A DNA stretch of 24,580 bases from a virus. Positions 5,661 through 13,547 of this stretch are shown one piece after another (the stretch's first letter is position 1; every line of letters begins with the position of its first letter). Both the position numbers and the translations under genes were made by a program. Under the pieces are notes generated by a model. That model was not told where the DNA came from, searched no databases, and saw nothing but the letters and a program-made list of their open reading frames with translations. Location: the IMG/VR virus record IMGVR_UViG_3300030107_003694, positions 1 to 24,580 of that record; one strand, 5' to 3'.

Positions 5661-5838
5661 AAAGTACATTCTTCAAATTTTTTATGATCCTAAGAAAGGT
5701 GAGATAGTTCATTTATCTGAGGCATTTTCGGATGCTGATGAATATAAAATTATTATTGATGATGAAGAACATGATGTTCCTGAAGAAATGGAAGATTATT
5801 TAAGTATTATAGATAACACAGAGATGGGAATAAGTTAA
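5650..5838 (+). CDS. Small acidic hypothetical protein
   Basis: A 62-residue protein with GGAGG 5 nt before the ATG. It begins with a beta-strand-like stretch (KKYILQIFYDPKKGEIVHLS), and its second half is strongly acidic (DDEEHDVPEEMEDYL). No family is recognised. It is the first well-supported rightward gene, 30 nt before the small terminase gene. An acidic small protein here could be a regulator, but nothing in the sequence proves it. Confidence 0.7.
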   Translation: MSIKKYILQIFYDPKKGEIVHLSEAFSDADEYKIIIDDEEHDVPEEMEDYLSIIDNTEMGIS

Positions 5839-5860
5839 CCGAACCCCTGGCGGGGTACGG
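5839..5860 (+). promoter_or_regulatory. Hairpin overlapping the ribosome site of the 5869 gene
   Basis: CCG-a-ACCCC-TGGC-GGGGT-a-CGG forms an 8-bp stem with one A-A mismatch and a 4-nt loop. Its last two bases are the first bases of the GGAG (5859-5862) that lies 6 nt before the ATG at 5869, so folding would partly cover the ribosome site. It immediately follows the stop of the 5650 gene. Translational control is inferred. Confidence 0.45.
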
Positions 5861-5868
5861 AGTTTAAG

Positions 5869-6609
5869 ATGAGATATTATAAGGTCAATGGTATAAATCA
5901 TACTGTATTTGATTCTGTCGAGGAAGTTCCTGCAGAGCTTAAGTATCTGGAGGATTGGAGGGATGGTCATATAAGTGATTGGGTAAAGACGGACGATAAT
6001 TGCGTAATACAGATATTGAGAAAAGGCAGTATGATGAAGCCTAAAGGGAAGGTTAGAGAGGTTCAATATATAGGTACATGCACAGGTACCTTTATAGTAT
6101 CCAGTAAGACTAAAATGGATGCCTCTAAAAGGGTTAATATCTATAGCTTAGGCGGTAATATAGATAGAGACCAATTAGTGCAGGAGAGAGAAAACCTATC
6201 AACTAAAGAAGAATTGTTTGTCCAATTCCTTGCTTCAGGCATGGAAGCACGCACAGCGTATCTAAAGGCGTTCCCTACGAATGACCCGCACTATGCAGGA
6301 GTGCGTGCTGGACAACTTATTAAAACAACAAGGATTAAAACGGCTATGAAAGAAGAATTAAAGCCTATATTAGAAGAATTAGGCATAAATGAGACTAGTA
6401 TTTTAAGAAATATATATACTATAGCTGAAACTGGGCAAAAGGAAGATACACGCTTAAAGGCGTTATTTAAATTGTCTGACATTATGGATCTTGAGGATAA
6501 GAACAGAACTCAAGTAACGCAATTAACAGGTGCAGTATTCCAAGGATTTTCTGATAAAAAATTAAAGGAAGTTGAAAGACCTGTAGAATTAGAAGGAAAG
6601 AAAATTTAA
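5869..6609 (+). CDS. Terminase small subunit (probable)
   Basis: A 246-residue protein. Residues 110-165 (LSTKEELFVQFLASGMEART, then AYLKAFP and VRAGQLIKTTRIKTAM) match the helix-turn-helix layout of phage terminase small subunits, which bind the packaging site and hand DNA to the large subunit: a start like L-x-x-K-E-x-F-V, a G-x-x-A-x-x-A-Y-x-x-A-F-P core, then an R-A-x-x-L segment before the last helices. Residues 1-95 are an extra N-terminal beta-rich domain not usual in this family. The C-terminal tail (GKKI) is basic. The conserved core uses CGC, CGT and GCG codons while the flanks use AGA. Linkage to the large subunit is loose: four other genes lie between them. Confidence 0.75.
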   Translation: MRYYKVNGINHTVFDSVEEVPAELKYLEDWRDGHISDWVKTDDNCVIQILRKGSMMKPKGKVREVQYIGTCTGTFIVSSKTKMDASKRVNIYSLGGNIDRDQLVQERENLSTKEELFVQFLASGMEARTAYLKAFPTNDPHYAGVRAGQLIKTTRIKTAMKEELKPILEELGINETSILRNIYTIAETGQKEDTRLKALFKLSDIMDLEDKNRTQVTQLTGAVFQGFSDKKLKEVERPVELEGKKI

Positions 6610-6618
6610 GGAGATTTT

Positions 6619-7305
6619 ATGAGTTATTCATCTAGACGTCCAAATAGGGATTTAATACCTCTAAATAGGGATTTAATAGAATTTTTAGATAGAGCTGATA
6701 AGAAAAGTTCTAAGATAGAGCATATGGAGCGCATGCTTTCAGAGCAAGAGCCTAATCTTGAACAAAGAAGAGCTGCGGACGCTTCTAGGGCTCAGTGGAA
6801 AAGAGACACACAACTTCAGGCACAAAGAGTTATTGATGCTGATGAGGCAGCTAGACAGCAAAAAGCTAGAGAAATTATAGAACGGAGGCGTTTCGAAAAA
6901 AGAAGAAACGATTTCTTAATGAGCGCCCTTTTCCCTCTATCTAAGATTGGAGAGCTTATGAGTTCTTTTTTACCAAGTTTTACCGATCTTCCAGAAGAAT
7001 ACGAAGGTATGAGTATGGAAGAAATTGAAGCAGCTCTAAGAGAAAAAGAGCTAAGATCTCCTGCAGGTAGTAGAGTGGGCGAAGCAATGGGTAGAATGGC
7101 AAGAGGAGCAGGAGGCGGTATGGGAGAAGCTATAGGCGAGCTTAATCCTTTTGGGGTTAGGGAAAATCCTGTCGAGTTAGACCCTATTGAGGTTACGCCT
7201 GAACCAGAACAAGCAATACCTAGAGGCGCTTCCGAAAAAAGAGAAAGGTCTGTAGGGAGGGATTTACTAGATCTTTTCCTTGGCATGCCACCAGGAGCTT
7301 ATTAA
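6619..7305 (+). CDS. Putative virion/ejection protein with coiled coil
   Basis: A 228-residue protein with AAGGAG before its ATG. Residues 1-20 hold an imperfect repeat (NRDLIPLNRDLI). Residues 25-100 are a long, highly charged Arg/Glu/Gln helix, followed by a hydrophobic segment (FLMSALFPLSKIGELMSSFL). A glycine-rich stretch (MGRMARGAGGGMGEAIGEL) follows, and then a proline/glutamate-rich tail ending in GMPPGAY. No enzyme motif is present. The layout, with charged helix, amphipathic segment and flexible tail, fits internal or ejected virion proteins, but this is inference. Its stop overlaps the next ATG (TAATG). Confidence 0.65.
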   Translation: MSYSSRRPNRDLIPLNRDLIEFLDRADKKSSKIEHMERMLSEQEPNLEQRRAADASRAQWKRDTQLQAQRVIDADEAARQQKAREIIERRRFEKRRNDFLMSALFPLSKIGELMSSFLPSFTDLPEEYEGMSMEEIEAALREKELRSPAGSRVGEAMGRMARGAGGGMGEAIGELNPFGVRENPVELDPIEVTPEPEQAIPRGASEKRERSVGRDLLDLFLGMPPGAY

Positions 7306-7688
7306 TGGGAGAATTTAGTAAAGGTAGAAATAAAACTTTCTGGTATTCTGATTCCAGGCCTCAAGGTACAGGAAATGAGGGGATCACCTACAATAAGGAA
7401 ACTTATGCAATGGTTAGTAGGGTTGTTAATAATCTTCACGGAAAAAACAAAGTAACTAATGAAGAAGTTAAAGAAGTTCAATCTTATCTAGTCGATATCG
7501 GGTACTTAGATCCATATTATGTAGATAGTTACGGAAAACACCATAGCTCTATAGACGGGTATGTAGGAGGAAGGACTCATGGAGCAGCTAAGAGATATTT
7601 GTTCAATCTTTCAACTGAAAACATGAATGCGGGGATCTTTGATTTTATAGAAAGAGCAGGTGACACTATAATGAATTTATTTAAATAA
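7305..7688 (+). CDS. Peptidoglycan-binding-domain-like protein
   Basis: A 127-residue protein. Residues 50-100 follow the pattern of the PG_binding_1 three-helix fold: E-E-V-K-E-V-Q-S-Y-L (first helix with the usual Q-x-x-L), a G-Y-L turn, then IDGYVGGRTHGAAKRYL, which matches the usual 'D-G-x-x-G-x-x-T-x-x-A-x-x-x-[YF]' second half. No catalytic domain is fused, so it would anchor to cell wall rather than cut it. The N-terminal 40 residues are polar and unknown. AGGAG lies at the end of the upstream gene. A second, more divergent copy of the same fold appears in the next gene. Confidence 0.7.
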   Translation: MGEFSKGRNKTFWYSDSRPQGTGNEGITYNKETYAMVSRVVNNLHGKNKVTNEEVKEVQSYLVDIGYLDPYYVDSYGKHHSSIDGYVGGRTHGAAKRYLFNLSTENMNAGIFDFIERAGDTIMNLFK

Positions 7689-7704
7689 TTAAAAAAGGAT
7701 TGTT

Positions 7705-8223
7705 ATGAAGGAAGAAACTATAAAATATTTTGAAGAAATGGCTATGCAAAAAGAAGCAGCAAAAGCCTCTGCCCAAACTGCAGAAATGGAAAAAGAATTA
7801 GGTGATGCTATTCTTATGCGTCAGGATACGGCAAAGTTAGGCTCTGAAAGAGCCAAGCAAATGCATAGAGTAAAGGATGCATCAGGCAAAACTATACAAT
7901 ATTTTAGAAGCCCTTCCGAAACTAGACAGATACAATCTATAAGATTTGAGATAGAAGATTTACTTTCCCCAGAAAATATGCAAGCTCCTGATAAAATGAA
8001 AAGATTTCAAGATTTAATGAATAGATATGTTATAGGAGATGAGATGTTGCCTCTGACTGGGGAGTATGACAGAGACACTGCTCGGATTAGAGCTCAATAT
8101 GAAAGAGATTCAAAAAGATGGGATGGAGATCCCCATGGACCTAATATAAATCCTTTACGAGTTTTTGATAAATATAAGGCAATGCAAGTGCAAAGAGCTC
8201 AGAGAGTTGATCTTGGTAGATAA
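7705..8223 (+). CDS. Virion-associated protein with divergent PG-binding-like repeat
   Basis: A 172-residue protein with AAGGA 6 nt before the ATG. Residues 1-60 form a charged Ala/Glu/Lys helix. Residues 97-135 (KMKRFQDLMNRYVIGDEMLP followed by LTGEYDRDTARIRAQY) resemble a peptidoglycan-binding module: Q-D-L-M, then L-x-x-T-G-x-Y-D-x-x-T-x-x-x-x-x-x-Y. The match is weaker than in the preceding gene, and the function is inferred from it and from position. The stop lies inside the start region of the next gene. Confidence 0.65.
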   Translation: MKEETIKYFEEMAMQKEAAKASAQTAEMEKELGDAILMRQDTAKLGSERAKQMHRVKDASGKTIQYFRSPSETRQIQSIRFEIEDLLSPENMQAPDKMKRFQDLMNRYVIGDEMLPLTGEYDRDTARIRAQYERDSKRWDGDPHGPNINPLRVFDKYKAMQVQRAQRVDLGR

Positions 8224-9319
8224 TTTAGTACAATTATTAGGTAAGATTAAAAGAGACAATACAGATGTAAGTTTCTATGAAGACAATCCTGAATTGCTTG
8301 ACCTTCTTGGAGAAAAGGGGGTTAAGGTAACAGAGGGTAATCTCCTTTTTGATATTTTAAATATCTTTACACCTAAAGAAGAAAGAAATAGGATGAGGGC
8401 TTTTGGGAACCAAATACTGGTTCCTACAGGCGAAATGAGCGATGAAGATATACTCTATATGATGGGACATGGAAATTTAGGTATAACAAAGGGGCCTGAG
8501 ACCAATAATCAATGGGATCTATATTCTGATACATCTGGATTAGGTTATGAAAACATTGCAACGGCTGGAGTATTTGAAGAGCTTCCTCATACACAACAAT
8601 TTAGAGAAAAGGGTTTTCTAGGAATGGCTTTAGAGAGTTTGCATGATATGGGCAGGGCCTTTGTAAAAGAAATTGGAGAAGGGGACTTTAAAACAGCTTT
8701 TAATCCTGTAGAGCTTCAAAAAGAACTCTACGATATGGAAGATACTTTAGAGACTTTTCATGGTGATGAACCTGAAAAAGCAAGATTAATTAATGAATTT
8801 TTAGGAGAAGGATCTTATTTTAAACATAGAGGATGGCCTTATTTAGAAGGCAAACCTTTTGATGTTGATTCAAATTTAGATATTCTTGGAATGGTTCCAG
8901 AATTTCCAGGATATGAGTATGATGGGCTCGTAATACCTCCTTACGAAATTTCAGGGATAGGACTAAGCAGACTGGGTAATACTGATTATGAATATTGGGA
9001 TGAACTTTATGGAGACGACCAAGCTGTATTAGATAACTCACGTATGCCTATAGAGCAATTAAAAAACATTTCACCTGATAGTATGGAATTTTATCAAACA
9101 TTACTTAATCCTACTGTCGCTACCTCTGAAATTGAGTCTTCTTCTGGTACACAAGATGGTGAAGAGCAAAACTTTAAAGAACACATACCTGCTGATTTAA
9201 ATGAAGACGGTAGGATTAATATTCTAGATATAATGAGACTGCGTGATGAAAATGCAGATGATATGGATTATGAAAGATTGGTAAATCAATCAATGTATCA
9301 AAATTACATGCAAGACTAA
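8213..9319 (+). CDS. Large late protein with EELPH motif and dockerin-like loop
   Basis: A protein of about 368 residues. No ATG fits the start. TTG at 8213 (MVDNLVQLLGKIKRD) has GAGAG about 5 nt upstream and overlaps the preceding stop; TTG codons at 8207 and 8165 are alternatives. At about residues 122-126 is EELPH in the context VFEELPHTQQF, closely similar to AAEELTHAERF in the protein at 11658. At about 328-345 is DLNEDGRINILDIMRL, an excellent single half of a type I dockerin (calcium ligands D, N, D, then N and D at the usual spacing, then a helix). No second half is present. The middle is rich in Gly, Tyr and Pro. A virion protein with a calcium-stabilised tail, possibly a protease-like enzyme, is inferred. 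Confidence 0.7.
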   Translation: MVDNLVQLLGKIKRDNTDVSFYEDNPELLDLLGEKGVKVTEGNLLFDILNIFTPKEERNRMRAFGNQILVPTGEMSDEDILYMMGHGNLGITKGPETNNQWDLYSDTSGLGYENIATAGVFEELPHTQQFREKGFLGMALESLHDMGRAFVKEIGEGDFKTAFNPVELQKELYDMEDTLETFHGDEPEKARLINEFLGEGSYFKHRGWPYLEGKPFDVDSNLDILGMVPEFPGYEYDGLVIPPYEISGIGLSRLGNTDYEYWDELYGDDQAVLDNSRMPIEQLKNISPDSMEFYQTLLNPTVATSEIESSSGTQDGEEQNFKEHIPADLNEDGRINILDIMRLRDENADDMDYERLVNQSMYQNYMQD

Positions 9320-9320
9320 A

Positions 9321-10874
9321 ATGGCAAACATAAATTTAAACAATGTTTCTAAAGCTGAGGAAGATTTAAGATTAGCTCATACTGATTTAATAGCTTTTGG
9401 AAAATTATTTTTGCCTGACGATTTTATGAGATCAGAAACTCCGTTTTTTCATTACGAGGTGGGAGACGCAGTTTCTAACGAAAGTATTAGACAGTTAGCT
9501 GTTATATTACCTAGAGGTCACGGTAAAACTGTTTTAACTAAATGTAATATAATACATGATTTCTGTTTTAGCAAAGACCCGTTATTTTATGGATGGGTGG
9601 CAGCGAGTTCAAAGATATCTGTACCTAATCTAGATTATGTTAAATATCATTTTGAATATAATGATAAAATAAAATATTATTTTGGAGATTTAAAAGGGAA
9701 GAAATGGACAGAAGATGACATGGAGCTTAAAAATGGCACGAAACTTATATCTAAGTCTAATCTCTCTGGTATTCGTGGGGGTGCTAAGCTTCATAAGCGT
9801 TATGATCTTATTGTGCTCGATGATTTCGAAGATGAAAATAATACCATTACGCCAGAGTCACGTTCCAAAATCAGTAACCTTGTTACGGCTGTTGTCTTCC
9901 CTGCGCTTGAGCCAAAGACGGGGAGATTAAGAATTAATGGTACGCCTGTTCACTTTGATGCTTTTATTCAAAAAATACTAGTTGGGTATGAGCATGCAAA
10001 AAAGACAGGAGATGATTATAGCTGGAAAGTTATAACGTATAAAGCTTTACAAGAAGATGGTACTCCTTTATGGCCTTCTTGGTTTGGTCATAAGGAAATG
10101 GAAAGAAAAAAGAAATTTTATCAAGATAGTGGAACTCCTCATAAATTTTATCAAGAATATATGATGGAGGTTCAAAGTGAAGAAGATTCTATATTTAATA
10201 GAGAGCATGTAAAATATTGGGATGGGACATTTACAAAAGATGCAGATACAGGAATATGCTATATTACCCCTGATGGGGACGATACAAAACCTTGTAGTAT
10301 TTATGTTGGGGTGGATCCCGCTACTGACTCAGCTAGGCGTAATTCGGATTTCTCTGTTATTATGGCTGTTGCAGTCACCCCTGATAATAATATATATGTT
10401 CTTGATTATGTCAGGAATAGGACTTTACCAGTATTGGGAATTCCTGGGGATGGAAAGAAAGGTATAGTGGATTATATATTTGATTATGCTAAATTTTATA
10501 AACCATCTTTATTTACTATAGAAGACACAAGTATGTCGAAGCCTATATTTCAAGCTATTAGAGCTGAAATGAGGAGAAGGAATCAATTTATAATTCCTTT
10601 TAAAGAAGAAAAGCCTGGTAACAGAATGAGCAAAAGAGATAGAATACAAGAAATATTAGCTCAGAGATTTTCTGTAGGTCAGGTACATATAAAGAAAACG
10701 CAATATGATTTGCATAGAGAAATAATGACGTTTGGGCCAAGAATGGCTCATGATGATACAATAGATGCTCTTGCTTATGCTTGTAAATATGCCTATCCTC
10801 CAGCTGGATTAAATGAAGGAAAAGATGGTTGGTATAAAAATAAGCCTAAGGCTAAGAGCTGGGTAACAGCTTAG
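9321..10874 (+). CDS. terL: Terminase large subunit
   Basis: The 517-residue ATPase/nuclease motor that packages DNA into the prohead. Walker A is PRGHGKTV (residues 64-71). Walker B with the catalytic acidic pair is YDLIVLDDFED (161-171). The coupling motif is NGTP (206-209). The RNase H-like nuclease has its acidic residues at VDPATD (D332), TIEDTS (E401) and HDDTIDAL (D478/D479). Length and order are normal for the family. No strong Shine-Dalgarno site precedes the ATG, which lies 1 nt after the upstream stop, so coupled translation is likely. Codons around Walker B (about 9735-9930) and the first nuclease motif use CGT, CTT, CTC and GTC, unlike the AGA/TTA-rich remainder. The flanks hold non-packaging genes, which is unusual. 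Confidence 0.97.
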   Translation: MANINLNNVSKAEEDLRLAHTDLIAFGKLFLPDDFMRSETPFFHYEVGDAVSNESIRQLAVILPRGHGKTVLTKCNIIHDFCFSKDPLFYGWVAASSKISVPNLDYVKYHFEYNDKIKYYFGDLKGKKWTEDDMELKNGTKLISKSNLSGIRGGAKLHKRYDLIVLDDFEDENNTITPESRSKISNLVTAVVFPALEPKTGRLRINGTPVHFDAFIQKILVGYEHAKKTGDDYSWKVITYKALQEDGTPLWPSWFGHKEMERKKKFYQDSGTPHKFYQEYMMEVQSEEDSIFNREHVKYWDGTFTKDADTGICYITPDGDDTKPCSIYVGVDPATDSARRNSDFSVIMAVAVTPDNNIYVLDYVRNRTLPVLGIPGDGKKGIVDYIFDYAKFYKPSLFTIEDTSMSKPIFQAIRAEMRRRNQFIIPFKEEKPGNRMSKRDRIQEILAQRFSVGQVHIKKTQYDLHREIMTFGPRMAHDDTIDALAYACKYAYPPAGLNEGKDGWYKNKPKAKSWVTA

Positions 10875-10882
10875 GAGATAAA

Positions 10883-11671
10883 ATGGCAGATACAGATTGG
10901 GGCCAATTAAGAGAAAATTATTATTCAGATTTAGAGTCAGGAGTAGAGCTCGACTACTTCCCTCCAGAATTAGAAGATGTTTTGACAAAATTGTCAAAAG
11001 AGGTTAATCTAGATGCAGATGTTGATTTATTAGAACATGTAGCTTATGATGTTTATTTAGGAACAAGCGGCCAGATAGATTTTGCAAAAATGGTAGAACC
11101 TATGGAATTAAGCTCTTTATATGAAAAGGTAGAAAATGAAGCTTACTCTCATGTTGGTTTAGGAGATGCTTATAATTATTTAGTAGGTAATAAAAAGCAA
11201 TCTACAGAGAGTGTTGTAAATAAATTAATAGAATCAGATTTTAAACCTGTAATTAATTACTTTTATGCGGTACATGAAAATATAATAAATAAAACAAAGA
11301 GCTTAAAACAAAGCAATCCTGATAATTATTCAGGCCAATTGTTTAAATATACAGATTTTGTTGCAGATATAATTTTAAATAAAATGGAAAAAGGTATACA
11401 TTCTGAAAAAGGAAAACTTAATGAGTCTAATATTTTGTTAAATACATTTTATAACAAATACGGTTCTATTATATTTGATAAAGAAGAGCTTCAAAAAGTT
11501 TTAATGTATGGAATGCCTTATGTCTATTCAGAAGAAGGTAAGAATAATATTTTAAAATTAATAGAGTCTTATAAGCAAGGGATAGGAGTTACAGATACTT
11601 ATTACGATTCAGTAGGGGATGCAGAAGGAACCATGTTTCAATCATTAAGAGAAGAAGATGGAAAATACTGA
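10883..11671 (+). CDS. Hypothetical late protein
   Basis: A 262-residue protein with GGAG 6 nt before the ATG. It is nearly all alpha-helical, acidic at the N-terminus (DWGQLRENYYSDLESGVELD) and lacks cysteines, glycine loops and membrane segments. No enzyme or structural family is recognised. It overlaps the next gene by 14 nt. Position between the terminase and the EELTH protein suggests a virion-associated or ejected component, by context only. Confidence 0.7.
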   Translation: MADTDWGQLRENYYSDLESGVELDYFPPELEDVLTKLSKEVNLDADVDLLEHVAYDVYLGTSGQIDFAKMVEPMELSSLYEKVENEAYSHVGLGDAYNYLVGNKKQSTESVVNKLIESDFKPVINYFYAVHENIINKTKSLKQSNPDNYSGQLFKYTDFVADIILNKMEKGIHSEKGKLNESNILLNTFYNKYGSIIFDKEELQKVLMYGMPYVYSEEGKNNILKLIESYKQGIGVTDTYYDSVGDAEGTMFQSLREEDGKY

Positions 11672-12761
11672 AAAAGATAAAAATTTAGCGGAAAAAGTTG
11701 TAGCGAAAATTGAAGATTGGATAAAATATAGCACTGCACCATTTACATCTAGATCTGAGGCTACGTTATTAGGCGGCGGAATAAAAGGAGATAGGACTTA
11801 CTGGGGAGGTAGACCTGGTCTTGATATCGCAGATCCATTAGATGTAGGATATTCAACTTTGAGCACTTTATGGAGAGGTATAGATAAAGGTTTGGTAAGG
11901 CCTTTAATAAGAAAAGGTCATGAGTATTCAGGAGACATATCTCCACAAAATATACAAAGCCAAGAAGATTTAATAGAATTTGCTGAAAAATATCTGCCTA
12001 AAGAATACGTAAACTATATGAAAGAAACAGGAATGTTTTTAGTGTATCATGACGATATGTATGGAGAAAATAGTTTTACCTTTCCTTTCCACGGACATCA
12101 AAGAGATTGGCCTTTTAGTGAAGGACACTTATTTCAAAATCATCCATGGCCAACGGGTGGAGTGCAAGTTTCTCCCCTTGAAGAAGATCATAAAGGAATA
12201 AGTCCTTTTGTAGCAGCTGAAGAGCTTACTCATGCAGAAAGGTTCTTAAGAGGCCACCCAGGGAGTAGGTTTACAGGAAGTAGAGATATGGTCGATTGGC
12301 TAATGACAGCTCAAGACGAAGTAGGTACAAAATTAGAGGCATTAGGAAGCATGATTGGAAAGGAATCTTTATGGGATATAGTTAGAAGCATCCCTCAAGC
12401 AGTTGTTTCTGGAGCATCTTACGTTTTTCCTAGTTCAAACTGGCTAGATTCAGGAGTCCCATCAGATAATGAGAAAATTACGGAATTTTATGATTCTGTG
12501 GATGCTATGGAGGAATTGGGCTGGACACATGGTAAAATATTATGGGAATGGCAAGAGGGGTATTGGGATGGAGCTAACGACTTACCTCTTGAAAAGGTTT
12601 GGGAAAAAAATTATCCAGATTTACCCTTTCCAGAACAATTAGTAGAATCTATGGTTTTTAATAAAGACGATAATGACCAAAGATCAGATCTAGAAGGTCA
12701 AAGAAAAAGGTTTGAAGGTCATACATTACAAAATATAGATAGATGGTTAAACAGATATTAA
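11658..12761 (+). CDS. Late protein with zincin-like EELTH motif
   Basis: A 367-residue protein starting inside the end of the previous gene, with GAGAAGAAG upstream. The centre holds VAAEELTHAERFLRGHP (about 185-201), followed some 20 residues later by QDEVGTKLEALG. An E-E-L-x-H helix followed by a second acidic helix (E-x5-E-A) resembles metallopeptidase-like folds in which the first His of HExxH is replaced, but zinc binding is not established. Upstream, about residues 126-166, is an aromatic and His-rich stretch (MFLVYHDDMYGENSFTFPFH), and more Trp/Pro-rich segments follow. It shares the EEL-x-H-x-x-x-F core with the protein at 8213. Role inferred: virion-borne protein that may process proteins or act at the cell surface. 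Confidence 0.7.
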   Translation: MENTEKDKNLAEKVVAKIEDWIKYSTAPFTSRSEATLLGGGIKGDRTYWGGRPGLDIADPLDVGYSTLSTLWRGIDKGLVRPLIRKGHEYSGDISPQNIQSQEDLIEFAEKYLPKEYVNYMKETGMFLVYHDDMYGENSFTFPFHGHQRDWPFSEGHLFQNHPWPTGGVQVSPLEEDHKGISPFVAAEELTHAERFLRGHPGSRFTGSRDMVDWLMTAQDEVGTKLEALGSMIGKESLWDIVRSIPQAVVSGASYVFPSSNWLDSGVPSDNEKITEFYDSVDAMEELGWTHGKILWEWQEGYWDGANDLPLEKVWEKNYPDLPFPEQLVESMVFNKDDNDQRSDLEGQRKRFEGHTLQNIDRWLNRY

Positions 12762-12773
12762 TAAGGAGAAATA

Positions 12774-13166
12774 ATGCCAAGATTTGGAAATAAATCTAAA
12801 AAAAATCTAGCAACTTGTGATAAAAGATTACAAAAGATTTTTAATGAAGTTATAAAATATGTAGATTGCTCTGTACTTGAAGGACATAGAGATGAATACA
12901 GACAAAACAAATTATACGAAGAAGGGAAAACAAAAGTCAAATTTCCTATGGGTCGTCATAATAGTAATCCTAGTCGTGCTGTCGATGTCACGCCTTACCC
13001 GATCGATTGGGAGGACAGAGAGCGTCAGACCTTATTCGCTGGATTCGTTCTGGGAATTGCTAGATCAATGGGTATTAAGCTTCGCTGGGGAGGAGACTGG
13101 GACCAGGACTTCCAAGTAGCTGATAACAGGTTTGACGATTTTCCACACTTTGAGATAAGATCATGA
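12774..13166 (+). CDS. M15-family peptidase (endolysin)
   Basis: A 130-residue protein with AAGGAG before its ATG. It has the D-Ala-D-Ala carboxypeptidase / L-Ala-D-Glu endopeptidase signature of the M15 family: an EGHRDEYRQNKLYEEGKTKV helix, then GRHN (His62) and PSRAVDVTPYPIDW (Asp71), and finally DDFPHFEI (Asp122 and His125). His62, Asp71 and His125 are the expected zinc ligands, with an Asp as catalytic partner. Full domain length, with no signal peptide and no wall-binding domain, so release by the holin is expected. The substrate is the peptidoglycan stem peptide. The second half (about 12945-13135) uses CGT, GTC, ACG and CCG codons, while the first half is A/T-rich. Its stop overlaps the next start (ATGA). 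Confidence 0.9.
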   Translation: MPRFGNKSKKNLATCDKRLQKIFNEVIKYVDCSVLEGHRDEYRQNKLYEEGKTKVKFPMGRHNSNPSRAVDVTPYPIDWEDRERQTLFAGFVLGIARSMGIKLRWGGDWDQDFQVADNRFDDFPHFEIRS

Positions 13167-13546
13167 ATGAAGAATTTAATTTATGGTTAGATGAAATGGG
13201 TTACGATTTCAATTATAGTGGGGACTATGAATTAACTCTTGAAGAGTTTCCTATGGTTCAAGACTTTTTTGAAGAAGGTAGAGAATCTAATATTCTTACT
13301 GAGCATTTTAGTGTTGGAGCAAATCCAGAAGATATGTACCCCGCTATACTAGTTCCTAGAATGCACAAAGGAGACTATAGGGAAGAAGGAGATATGAGAC
13401 ATTTTGGTATATATGAGTCTCAAGAAGAATTAAACAAGGCGGATAAAATTATCCACGAATGGTTTAACGAATTAGAAAGAAGAGGTAGGAAGTCTATACC
13501 TTTAGAAAAAACTTTAATTAATACAATGAATAATATGGGGATGTAA
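13163..13546 (+). CDS. Hypothetical acidic protein
   Basis: A 127-residue protein coupled to the peptidase gene by an ATGA overlap. It is acidic and aromatic with a helical C-terminal half (SQEELNKADKIIHEWFNELE). The central segment (DMYPAILVPRMHKGDYREEG, then MRHFGIYE) looks like a conserved strand-turn-strand unit, but I do not recognise the family. Coupling to the endolysin could point to a lysis or virion role, by context only. Confidence 0.7.
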   Translation: MNEEFNLWLDEMGYDFNYSGDYELTLEEFPMVQDFFEEGRESNILTEHFSVGANPEDMYPAILVPRMHKGDYREEGDMRHFGIYESQEELNKADKIIHEWFNELERRGRKSIPLEKTLINTMNNMGM

Positions 13547-13547
13547 A

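Noticed and set aside
6816-7286. 156-residue minus-strand ORF opposite the 6619 gene
   Set aside because: Ser/Pro/Leu-rich antisense shadow of a well-supported plus-strand gene; no ribosome site and opposite to the operon direction.
12877-13119. 80-residue ORF in a second plus frame of the peptidase gene
   Set aside because: The peptidase frame holds all zinc ligands and a proper ribosome site; this frame has neither.
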